Positions 12,360 to 21,370 of a stretch of DNA of 64,000 nt are shown piece after piece. The translations under genes and the position numbers were made by a program. The stretch is from Holothuria scabra (taxonomy: Eukaryota > Echinodermata > Holothuroidea > Aspidochirotida > Holothuriidae): positions 26,434,087-26,498,086 of the forward strand of contig CM074195.1 of the NCBI GenBank assembly GCA_037179385.1, read 5' to 3'. The notes under the pieces are model-generated. The model made no database searches, had not been told where the DNA came from, and saw only the letters and a program-made list of their open reading frames with translations. The first letter of the stretch is position 1. Each line of letters begins with the position of its first letter.

Positions 12360-13337
12360 CTCCTAACAAGGCCCCAACGAAGGGAATAAAAACGTGGGTT
12401 TTCTCCTACTCAACACAACCGAATTCACTCAATTTGAGAACACGGATATGACCTTGAATAGCACACGGGTCAGTGCGTGACGTCATTTTGAAGAGTCGAG
12501 CTCTCTGCCTGTGGTGCAAAGAATCGTACACATCTGTGTTGAGTTACTACGATCACTGTGCAAGATTGCAGGTGACTTCGAATCAATGTCCAGGCAGTTG
12601 GCAACCCGCGGTTTGCGGGCGGATTATGAAAATCACGTTATTCATGTTCATATCAAAATCTGCAAATATAGGCTACCTCTTGGCAACGATAATACCACTT
12701 TCACCTTTTCGGTTCCAATGCCGCTAGCTAGATAATGCAAGTCCCTGCATAGAATAGGCCGGGGCAGTTCGCCAATACCTCAGTTTCACAACCAGTTAAG
12801 CTTCACGGGTTATGGGAGCTACTTTCTGTAGAATGTTCGCAAATGTCGACATAGACTAATTAGGCCTAATTTATCAATTGAATGAGAAGAACACATTGAG
12901 AACAGTGCCCTGCCTGCTTGGTTCGCTCACACAATGGCTACCGGAAATCACACAAGTGGCCTGAGTCACAGTGAACGAAATCGTGACAGTCAACTTACCA
13001 CATATCCGAGAAAGGTATTAAACCCATATAAACATCCAGAAAACAAAAAACGAAACGAAATAGAAAACCCTTTCAATCCATAACAAAGTGAATAAACTTC
13101 CATAGTCCCTGGAGAAGGCTACGAGAGAACAACTGTGTTGATCCAATACACAAAAGCATACAAGTAGGCAATGCAAGCTAAGCTGTTTTACTGCAGTGAT
13201 GTCCCGCTTGTACGGTCCCGATATTTCGGTAACAGTGCTAATTATACTGCGTGCTAAGTTTCACTGAAGTCATAACCCTGAAAAGGAAAATTAAAACGGG
13301 AAACAAAACAAGCTCACCAAGTGTTTGGATAGTCCCG
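12360..13337. promoter_or_regulatory. CpG-rich upstream region of the P2X7-like exon
   Basis: CpG density rises sharply compared with the flanks and stays high to about 13.4 kb. A perfect CRE palindrome TGACGTCA lies at 12478-12485. Overlapping frames at 12473-12735 resemble nothing known. The region reads like 5' regulatory DNA or an upstream non-coding exon of the gene starting at 13395. Confidence 0.3.
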
Positions 13338-13345
13338 TATATATA
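13338..13345 (+). promoter_or_regulatory. TATA box
   Basis: TATATATA, 50 bp upstream of the ATG at 13395. A start site 25-30 bp downstream would fall near 13368-13375 and leave a 5' leader of 20-30 bases. The sequence is visible; the promoter role is inference. Confidence 0.45.
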
Positions 13346-13394
13346 GGGAGAACTCACCTTCGAGTCTGCCAACCATCGACATTCCGCGGTCAGA

Positions 13395-13699
13395 ATGGCC
13401 TCCAACCAACCAGACCCCGAGGTCGAAGAAGAACCAGCTGAGGGATATGTTGAATTAGAATGTGTGGATTCTCCATTTAGTGATTCATCATCATCTTCAG
13501 AGGAAAATGATGAATCAGAAAATGATGAATATGATGACATTGATCTTGAGGGAGGAGAGGATGGAGCGGAAGGTCATGTACCCAGAATGGGACCTAACCC
13601 TTACATGTTTGAACCTGTCCTTGCTGAAGGAGCTCAACCCAGAGAAGAACAACCTGCCGCGAACCCTGCCAATCAGGGCCGTCTCCAAGTTCTAGACTG
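13395..13699 (+). CDS. First exon of a P2X7-intracellular-domain-like protein (partial)
   Basis: The frame opens with MASNQPDPEVEEEPAEGYVE, followed by a Ser/Asp/Glu-rich segment (residues about 26-60), then PRMGPNPYMFEP and, near the exon end, NQGRLQVLDW. An acidic N-terminus, a PYxFEP motif and a following R(L/M)xxxDW motif are what I recall from invertebrate proteins carrying the cysteine-rich cytoplasmic tail domain of P2X7 receptors, which are numerous in several marine invertebrates. A splice donor (TG|GTTCGT) at 13699/13700 splits the Trp codon. In the family I would expect a Cys-rich exon (WCxCGxC) next, but did not find it downstream here, so the gene is partial, has a long intron, or is dead. 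A TATA box precedes it. Identification rests on short motifs only. Confidence 0.45.
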
Positions 13700-14936
13700 G
13701 TTCGTTTTTCCTTTCTTATCTCTCTCTCTCTGTCTCTCCTTTTTTAATTTTAAGTAAAATATATACGTAGGTACTTAGAAGAGTCTGTGTATGATGAATG
13801 AAGTTCAAAAAAGTTTCTTGTTCTCTGTGAAAGGCGCGCTTTGAAATTCGTATAGGCTACGAAAACGTTTAATAAGTGCTGTACGCAGTGGATGGAATGA
13901 AGAAGAGACACCCATTTAATCCCCTAAAATCACTTTTAATCACTTCTCACTGGTCAAATTGTAAGAGAGCGGTATCGGCAATGTTCTACACGGTAGTCAC
14001 CCCCTCCCCTCCCGGGCTAGGTTTTAGGGATGTAATTGTTTGAAACCGTATTGAAAGAGTATTTTCCGAGCATATGTGGCCTCACCACTATAAGAATACA
14101 CAAAATTTCGAAGGGGGGGTGTATTAAAACTTATGAGGGTGGCAGCACCTAACCACCCGACATGCACCTCCCCCTCACCAAACCCGCCCTTCCTCTTAAC
14201 CTCCCTAATGTGTGATAACATTTTTTTTTTAAAGGAGTTTAATTTCTTCCTATCATCGTTATCCTTTAGTGAAGGGGTCTGTTATGTCCATTTGTTTGCA
14301 GCTTTTCTTTTCCCATTTCATAGCTACATTTGACAGTAGAAATTTTAGCTCAAAACCTTTTCCCACTACGATATGGGTATTGGCACCGGTGAGGCTAAGG
14401 GAGAAGGCTCAAGGAGTTCGTGTAAAAGTAAATTTGGGCGGAGGGTGTGAGAAATGGTGACTGTCTGAAAGACTATAGCGGAGCGCTTCCACCCCATCAG
14501 TTGGCAGGGAGCGTTGAGAAAATATTGGAAAATCGCGACCCCTTGCTGGAAATGGCATTTCCTAGGCTTGTAAGTAGAATCTAAACCTTCGATAGTCGCC
14601 TTATGAGCTTTTTTCAATAGAAGTTTCATTCTAGTAAAAACTGAGTAAATTGTAAAATGATGAGGACATTACGAGATATACCACTGCCAAGTTGGGGAAA
14701 TGGAAAGTAATAACTGGAAATGAGCCTGTATGCACGGTTGTACATAAATTAACACTAAGAACGCGGCGCGACGGAATGGAAAAGGGGGGGGCTGAGTGCG
14801 AACGAGTATATCTAAGCGGAGCACCACCATTACTTGACGCAGTGCAGGTGTATTGGACCGATCAAGAATGTGTTCAACATCCACTTCCGAAATTCTTGCC
14901 GCGGTCCCCACTTCTTGAAGCCTTTGAAATTTTTTT
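13700..14936. other. No confirmed exon
   Basis: Lies between the convergent P2X7-like exon and the THAP region. It would be intron or 3' exon space for both. The minus-strand frame at 14669-14911 (begins MGTAARISEVDVEHILDRS) lies downstream of the THAP coding region and might be a later exon, but no domain is visible. The frame at 14366-14629 is likewise unassigned. Confidence 0.4.
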
Positions 14937-15464
14937 TTATTTATTTGTCATGGTTCCAACGACACTGCAACAAAGATACGTCTTTTCCTCGAAAAACTGT
15001 TGAAGATTGTGTTGCGTTACTGAAATTCCCAAATCGTGTACGCACCACATGCTCAGTGATATTGGCACTCTAGTAGCCAGTGTCTTCAATTTAGGTTTCA
15101 CTTTGAAGTTCATCTTTTTCTGTAAAACATACTGTGGATCCCAATCGTCTGCGGTGAAATGTGCAGAACAAATCTTTGCGTTCTTTCCGTGAGAAACACC
15201 AGGGGCCCATTCCACAAAGAGTTACGCACGATCTTAAGTATGATTTACTGTTGGCTTAAGTATGGTGAATCAAACTTAAGATTGTGCGTAACTCTTTGTG
15301 GAACGGCCCCCAGGTGCCACAAAATCTTTTCTCGTTCTCCTCACAAAGCGTATCCAGAGTTTCCTGCACTTATCGTTGGTTTTCTTGCTCGGAAAATCAA
15401 AAAAGCTCAGGGAGGGATCCGCACTTGTTCTGGTGCATCCCCCAACAACACAATTTCTTGGCAT
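14937..15464 (-). pseudogene. THAP zinc-finger coding region interrupted by a MITE
   Basis: The minus-strand frame starts MPRNCVVGGCTR at 15464 and shows a THAP C2CH finger: C5 and C10, LSFFDFP at 19-25, W37, then after the insert C62-S-A-H65-F, with a later VKPKLKTLATRVP segment matching the usual basic/AVP region. Between V-A-P (ends about 15315) and G-V-S-H (starts about 15203) lies a 106-bp foldback element that brings an in-frame TAA. Without the insert and its duplicated CCAGG the spacing is normal for a THAP domain. No GT-AG pair restores the frame, so this allele looks inactivated. The frame continues to a stop at 14937; where the true exon ends is unknown. THAP domains are DNA-binding modules of host regulators and several DNA transposases; which applies is not visible here. 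Confidence 0.7.
15204..15309. mobile_element. Foldback MITE inside the THAP finger
   Basis: Nearly the whole element is an inverted repeat. The left arm 15204-15239 begins GGCCCATTCCACAAAGAG; the right arm about 15274-15309, read in reverse, begins GGGCCGTTCCACAAAGAG. The arms differ at few positions and flank a loop of about 34 bp. CCAGG occurs at both edges (15199-15203, 15310-15314), though the G/C run makes the exact duplication ambiguous. Non-coding. The superfamily cannot be assigned from this copy. Confidence 0.85.
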
Positions 15465-15648
15465 TTTGCGTCAATTCGTAGTTCTAGTCCAACAGCGAAA
15501 CCTTTTTGGTTTGATGTGATTCACGTTGCATGCTGTACTGTACAACCACAACTAACGCTAGCTTGCATATACTTTGCACATGTGTATGTATACACTGCAC
15601 TTCACCATGTAAACAAGCTTAGGTCACGATAAGAATGAGTCTTCACAG

Positions 15649-15679
15649 TGACGTCACGGGTCAACTTGGAACACGTGAC
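15649..15679 (-). promoter_or_regulatory. CRE and E-box upstream of the THAP start
   Basis: A perfect CRE TGACGTCA at 15649-15656 and CACGTGAC at 15672-15679 lie about 190-215 bp upstream of the THAP ATG (15464, minus strand) within a CpG-containing stretch. The motifs are visible; promoter function is inference. Confidence 0.35.
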
Positions 15680-15699
15680 CACTGCAGTTCTTTTCGTGA

Positions 15700-16207
15700 A
15701 ATGTTCGATTTCTATCATGAAAAATGGGCTGTTTTATCCCCATATTTATACCATTTCCTGTCATTAGTTTTACTTCATATTTGGCACACTTCAAAAGTAA
15801 GCCTTAAGGAATACTGGAGAGAAAACTTGGGCTGTTTTCTTTGATGGCAAATGCATTACATACTTGTAGAATTTTTTCATGGATTTTCAAGGGGGGGGGG
15901 CAGGACTTTGGGTTGAGGGAATTATGCCCAAATTCTAGCTATGCAATTAAACATGTGTTAATATCTTCTGTTATCTTATCAGTAGGGTACTTATATTAAT
16001 CTTTTTGGGATTATCTCTGTGTTAATATTTTATTCCTTCATCCCTACCTCATCTCAGTTCCAAACTTCAAGTCACACAATGTTTGAAGGGTGGCATCCAT
16101 ACTCTTTGGAAATTATGGTTTGAAAAAGGTGGGAAGTAAGAAGGTATATGACTTGAACATTTCACTCACTGCCGCAAAACAGGGTTGTTAAATCACATTG
16201 ATTAAAA
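15700..16207. other. No gene seen
   Basis: AT-rich DNA with a ten-G run at 15891-15900. Short frames show no domain. Confidence 0.45.
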
Positions 16208-16340
16208 CCATGATTGAATTCATAATTTTTATGGGAAAAAATTATGATTGAAATAAAAAATCAGTGATTTAAATTGATTTACATGATTTAAATCACTGAT
16301 TTAAATCATGATTTTTTTTAATTTAAAATAAAAAAAATCA
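16208..16340. repeat. AT-rich interlocking palindromes
   Basis: GATTTAAATCA-type units recur in both orientations (for example AATCAGTGATTTAAATTG near 16259 and GATTTAAATCACTGATTTAA near 16284), with poly-A/T flanks. It could fold into a cruciform. Origin unknown. Confidence 0.7.
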
Positions 16341-16556
16341 GCAATCCTGGTATAAAACAGCTGGTGTGAAATGAAGTAAACATTCTAAGAGAAGAAAGCT
16401 AGTGCTACCTTACAGAGAACTGAATTCATGACTCAGTGGTTATATCCTGTGGTCAGGGTTTCCGTCAGAGGGCCCCCCCCCTTTCCAGCAGAATTTTGGG
16501 TGAAATCCCCCTCCCCCCTTTTCATTTCCATGAAAATTAGAAAATTGTCAATATCT

Positions 16557-16788
16557 ACTTTTTCTAAAGTCCTCCCGACCTTCTGGCAAAGGGCCGTTCG
16601 GCGAAACCAAACTTGATACTGCTTCCCGAAGAAGCTATTACGTCCACTGAAGGACAACACTTAACGACCAACCTCGCGGCCTTCAGACCATTTTCATCAT
16701 TGGTCTGTCATGCATGGCTCCATTCTTGACTGGATGAAAAGAACAGATACTACACTACACATGATCTTAGCCAAAAGGCCGAGAAGCG
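16557..16788 (-). mobile_element. SINE with a U2 snRNA-derived head
   Basis: The 5' end lies at 16788-16790 on the minus strand. Its first ~55 nt match the 5' end of U2 snRNA (ATCGCTTCTCGGCCTTTTGG.., including the GTAGTA branch-site pairing segment, with a 5-nt GTAGT duplication). After TCTGTTCTTTTCA it leaves U2 and continues as a body shared with 40892-41109: AGTCAAGAATGG.., a GTTTGGTTTCGCC..GGCCCTTTGCCAGA segment and a GGACTTTAGAAA end. A perfect 13-bp duplication ATTGTCAATATCT flanks it (16544-16556 and 16789-16801), which is evidence of target-primed retrotransposition. Two bases of the head overlap the duplication. snRNA-headed SINEs are known from some vertebrates; no database check was possible here. 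Confidence 0.85.
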
Positions 16789-16790
16789 AT
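16735..16790 (-). ncRNA. U2 snRNA 5'-end sequence (SINE head, not a gene)
   Basis: About 55 nt match the universal U2 5' end. Stem-loop I (CGCTTCTCGGCC..), the GCTAAGATCA segment that pairs with U6, and the branch-site recognition GTAGTATC are all present, with a 5-nt insertion. U2 similarity stops before the Sm site and stem-loops III/IV. It therefore cannot be a working U2 gene and is best read as the head of the SINE. Confidence 0.85.
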
Positions 16791-17043
16791 TGTCAATATC
16801 TTGGTTTCTTACTTAAAATGACAACACTTTTGCAGCAATGTTTGAACTTACACAAATAAATGGCCTTTAAAACCTTCAAATTGCACCTTACAGGGGCCTT
16901 GAAGCAAGCTTTTGTCCCTCTGAACCCACTCATAACTTAAGCCTAGGACAGCATCAATTTGGACTTGGGGTTTAGCAGTCATAAATACCCCCCTTTTTTG
17001 TGTTTCTGATGGAATCCCTGGTGGTGGACTTGTATCTAACAAT

Positions 17044-17283
17044 GAAGGCATTCACCCCAGTTTGAAGTAGTGTAGTAGACCATCTTGTTTCATGATTGGC
17101 TCTTGAGAGTCATGTGATTTTCTCCTTAAATGTGAAATTTACCTGGAGTATCTGCTCGTTTTTTTTTTTTTTAATATGTTGAAGTTCCAAAATATTTTAA
17201 ATTATGCTTTTAAAATAGATAAGAAAGAACTTCTAAGGTTTCCCTGTTGCTTCAAATAAGTTTGGTATGACTGCTCTTGTCCT
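17044..17283 (-). mobile_element. MITE family B copy
   Basis: Reverse-oriented copy: CACCCCAGTTTGAAGTAGTG, TTTCATGATTGGCTCTTGAG, GTCATGTGATTTTCTCC and ACTGCTCTTGTCCT. TTAA is present on the right (17284-17287). The left terminus is degraded. A 13-T run sits inside. Confidence 0.8.
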
Positions 17284-17472
17284 TTAAAGGTGTAATCCTA
17301 TCACCCAAAACTATAATATTTTTATAGTGGTCCAAAGCTATTTTCAATTGTATAGCCCTTTGATTAACAGCAAGCTTAAAAGATGCAAATTAATAACGAA
17401 GCTCATGCATCTGCATAGCAAGTACTGCCACATACCCTACAAACTTTTTGTCACTCTCACAACTGTCTTTAA

Positions 17473-17772
17473 AGGACCAATTTTCTCATCCCAAACAGTA
17501 CCAATTCTCCTAACCTTCTTAATTAAGCCCCTCCTACAATTGTCTGAAATTCACCCTCATCCAGACACAATCTCATTTTATTGCTTCAGGGTGAATATAG
17601 AAAGCTCAATGTGTATATCAAAACACTATCAGAACAGTTCGTGCTGTGCAATATAAGTTTTGATACTCTGCATTGTTTGAATTAGCAGTCAATCAAAAAG
17701 CTGAACCAAATGTGAGTTTCTCTTACCATATACTAGAAGTGTAGTTTGGGGTGAGATTGGGGGATTGTCCCT
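17473..17772 (+). mobile_element. MITE family A, full copy 4 with perfect TTAA
   Basis: A 300-bp element beginning AGGACCAATTTTCTCATCCC and ending GGGGATTGTCCCT, flanked by TTAA at 17469-17472 and 17773-17776. It is the clearest copy for defining the family. The 109-residue frame at 17327-17656 runs into it and is not a gene. Confidence 0.92.
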
Positions 17773-17776
17773 TTAA

Positions 17777-17998
17777 CTCATCCTTATCCAGACACCGTGC
17801 TACAGTAGGTTATTGCTGCATGGCATACATACCCCAGTGAGCATACAAGATGGTAATGATCAATCAAAATTCTCTTAGTACATCATGTGCAATATGAGCT
17901 TCTCTGTATCTTTTGTATTTAATGTCAATCAAAGAGCTGTGCCAAATGAAAATTTCTGTGGAAGACCAGTAAAATTGTAGTTTAGGCGGGTGATGAAT
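17777..17998 (+). mobile_element. MITE family A, 5'-lacking copy 5
   Basis: Begins at the CATCCTTATCCAGACACC block directly after the right TTAA of copy 4 and runs through GTCAATCAAAGAGCTGTGCC to GTTTAGGCGGGTGATG. Its first ~90 bp are missing. The copy pair 7/8 at 51.3-51.8 kb shows the same arrangement. Confidence 0.75.
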
Positions 17999-19128
17999 GA
18001 ATACCTAAAAGGCTCATAGATTCAATGAGAGCTTGTTTTTTTGCCTTTCTCTCCTTTTTTTGTGAGGGTTAAGTGGGAACATGGCCAGTGATGAAGAGTA
18101 CATAAACAAAATGATATTAACATGAAATTATTGTCAAAATGAAGCATACCTCCAGTTGCAGCTACTGTACACTCTACAGTTATAACAATTGTTTGAATGG
18201 ATATGTTTTACTTTACTTTGGTAAGAACCAATTTGCCTACAAAAATATCTGTAGACAATGCCTTTTCATTACATTCTAGCCAAGATAACAATTATCATTG
18301 TTTTTCTACCTGAAATACCTTCTGAAATATCTGTTAGAGTGGAATTTTTCCCCATTTATTCACTGTTGACTTCACTGTATTAAGTGAATCAAAGCCATAC
18401 CATGCCCTATTAGAAAATCTACTTTGCACAAAATTGACCCTTTTTGAGAAAATTCTATCACATTGCAACAAGTTCCTTTTCTCTAAATTGCACATAGAAT
18501 GTTTTGGGGAACTATAATTGGCATTAACTTAAAGCAACCATTTTTAATCAATGCAGCCATTTCACTGACATGATTTGAAAATGTCGGCAAGCACCTATTT
18601 TATCAACATGGGTTGTTAGGGTACTTGCAACACAAGCATGTATATACGTCTCAGTAGTTTCTATGGGGATACTGTGTGCTCTGCTGTAAAAATGAACACC
18701 ACGTTTTGCCCTTTAATTCCAGGCAAATTCAATCGTGTGACATACACCACATGATATGCCTTATATGAAGTGGATGAAAAAGATATTGAACATTTATCAG
18801 AGCTCTTTAGTTTAATTGATCCATAACTTACCAGCAGGCTCAGATTTTTGTGAAGCCCAAGAGCCAAGAATGTCATATTTTATTTTTATGGTTTGATGTA
18901 CTCCAGTGTGTGTTTTTTTTTTAGCCAGTCCCCTTTAAGACTGTGGTTATTAGCTCATACCAACATGCTGGTGTACAGCTATTGTCGTCATTCAGCATCA
19001 CTCTATCCATCTATTTGCCCATCCTCAATTTTTCCGAAAGCTTTATTCCCACATGCTTTCATGGATTTGTTTGATGAACCTGGACATGTTTTGTGGGTAG
19101 TGAGCTGTCTGGGGTATTCAGGAATTTT
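17999..19128. other. No gene seen
   Basis: Unique AT-rich DNA; the start of the tandem array may extend left of 19129 in degraded form. No domain in the short frames. Confidence 0.45.
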
Positions 19129-20430
19129 GGTCCCAAGGTCCCATGTGGGCCTTATGGACCATTTTATGAAATTCTAAAAAAGCCCCTCTCAATTCCCCTA
19201 CAGATAATCTCAAACACTGTTGATGGTTTGTCATAATAATACTCTGGTTGTGGTCCTTTTAGAGGTGTTCGTGATTTTTGGATCTAAGGCCCAGGATGGC
19301 CTTTAGCATCCATGGCCATTTTGTGAAATATTATAAAATGCTTAAGCCTGCCTCTCAATAATTGTAAAAGGAGTTGGCAGTCTGTAATAAGGATGCTTGG
19401 TTTGTGATCTCTGAATGGTATGCTGGAATTTTAGGTCCAAGGCCCTATTTGGGTCCTTTGGCCCTTTTTATGAAATTCTGCAGAAATGCCTCACCTCACA
19501 CAAGTTGTCTTGTACAACTTTGTTGCTTGTCTATATTGACACACGGTGGTTGGTACCTTCAGTCTGTACAGGAAGTTTGGGTCCAAGGCCCAAAATGTGG
19601 CCCTGGTCCATTTTGTTAAATAAAAGAGAAATATCGCAAATTGTTTAAGTCTGCCTTTGAATTATTGTTTATAGAAGGTTGACAGTATGTAGTAAAGGTG
19701 CTTGGTAAGTGATCTCTGAATGTTATGCTGGAATTTAGGTCCAAGGTCCCAATTGGGTCCTTTGTATATAGCTTTTTATGAAATTCAGCAAAATGCACCA
19801 CCTCAAAAAGTACTCTTGTACAAGTTTGATGCTTGTCTTTGTTGACACTCATTTGTAATTGGTACCTTCATTGTGTACAGGAAGTTTGGGTCCAAGGCCC
19901 AAAATGTGGCCTTGAGGCAGAGGCTGCGGAGCCAACTTTGAAGTATGGAGGCTAATCATCGAAGCGGCCCAATATGTCCAATAAAATAAGTGAAATTTAA
20001 GGCAACCCAAAATGCAGTTTACAGCGGCCCAAAATGCCCACAGCAAAAAAGTGCTGGGGCTAAACCCCCCCCGCTCCACAGTCCCTGTGAGGTCCATTTT
20101 GTTCAATAAACGAGAAATATTACAAAATGTTTAAAAGTGCCTTTGGATTATTGTTAAAGAATTGATAGGCTGTACCAAGGATGCTTGGTTAGTGATCTGT
20201 GGATGGTATGCTGAAAGGGAAGGTCCAAGGCCCCATTTGGGCACTTTGACCCTTTTTATGCAATTCTGCAAAATATTCCACCTCCTACAAATTCCCTTGT
20301 ATAACTTTGAATGGTTGTTTATAATGACACTCAGTTTTTGGTACCTTTATTGTAAACAAGAAGTTTGAGTCCAAAGCCCAAGATGTGGCTGAAGTGTCCA
20401 TTTTGTTATTAAAAAGTCAATAGTTCAAAA
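19129..20430 (+). repeat. ~150-bp tandem array in alternating dimers (family D)
   Basis: The marker GGTCCAAGG or a near match starts at 19129, 19280, 19434, 19580, 19738, 19889, 20222 and 20368. Steps are 151, 154, 146, 158, 151, 333 (about 155 plus an inserted element) and 146 bp. Odd and even units differ: one type continues TTTGGGTCCTTTGGCCC and the other CAAAATGTGGCC..CCATTTTGTT. The real period is therefore a ~300-bp dimer of two diverged ~150-bp monomers. Short frames across it are repeat artefacts. Confidence 0.9.
19917..20087 (+). mobile_element. Short element E inserted in the tandem array
   Basis: About 170 bp with no counterpart in the other array units and related to 50600-50772, 62887-63055 and, in reverse, 21208-21370. 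Shared blocks are GGCTAATCA(T/C)C, GCGGCCCAATATGTCCAAT, AAGGCAACCCAAAATG, GGGGCTAAACCCCCC and a CACAGTCCCTG end. TGAG occurs at both edges, a possible short target duplication. SINE-like in size but no polymerase III box was identified. Confidence 0.75.
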
Positions 20431-21207
20431 TTCTGTATTTTTCTTTATAAGTATCTGCTACACTGCTGCTTCAAACTGGATCTGCCTGTGGAAGTAGTGT
20501 GTGGATCACATGTCTCTGACTGTGTTCAGGGAAGCAGGTTTTAGTTTTCATTCTCTCTTGTTACAGACCAATAAGCTTATTTTCTGCTTGGTTAATTGAA
20601 TCATGACCAAACTTTATCATATGTAAAAACAGTGAACATGGAATGTGGTGGACTGAATTGAATAACGAGTCTTCCTTGAGAACCATCTGCAAACTGTTAT
20701 TGTTGGCTTTGTCATTTATCTTCTGGTCAGTCACAAAATGTTATCAAAGACTTGCAAGGGATCTCTTTGAGCGCAATGTGTATCAAGTTAGTGTTATGCA
20801 TAGTCTGTTTAAAAGTTCATTTAGTTGGTTCTAATTAACACACCTCCTTGCATTAAAATCTTGGTTTGAAGGGAAATTTAGAAATTGGAGGGAAATTAAG
20901 CTAACTATAGGCATTAAAACTGCATCTGGAAATATTGTGGAAAACTTGAATTTTTCCAAAAAACTAAACATTTCTTCTAGCCCTGGCAGTTGCTTCCAAT
21001 GTATTTTGAATTCAAAACCTATTGTCCCAATTTTCTCTGTTTTAATTTTGTTTGCCTGCCTCTAACGAATCCCCCATGGGAATTTAATTTGGTGGAGGTA
21101 ACCCATAGCAGTCATTTTACATACTCTTCAGTTGTTGAACATTTTGCCCTTTAGCCCTTTAAAAGCTCTTTGTGCCCCAGTAGTACCTATTGTCATTTAT
21201 TTGCAAG
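20431..21207. other. No gene seen
   Basis: Unique AT-rich DNA without recognisable coding or repeat content. Confidence 0.45.
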
Positions 21208-21370
21208 GACTGCAGAGACAGGTGGCTTGGGAAGCTTCACCCCCTCCACTTTTTCTGCCTTGGGCATTTTGGGCTACCTGAGGCTTACATTGCTATTATA
21301 TTATGGATTATAATGGGACCACTATGGTGATTCCCCCCCCCCCCCCCGCCCCTTCAAAATTCTCTTTGTG
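21208..21370 (-). mobile_element. Short element E, reverse copy
   Basis: Reverse complement of the family-E blocks: CTGCAGAGACAGG, CACCCCCTCCACTTTTTCTG, GGGCATTTTGGGCTACCT, ending in a long C-run and CCCCTTCAAAATTCTC. Diverged from the other copies. Confidence 0.6.

Noticed and set aside
15204..15309. The THAP insert as a normal intron
   Set aside because: It is an inverted repeat with flanking CCAGG, and the GT and AG pairs tested do not restore the THAP frame.
16735..16790. A genuine U2 snRNA gene
   Set aside because: U2 similarity ends after ~55 nt, before the Sm site, and the unit has retrotransposon-type target duplications.
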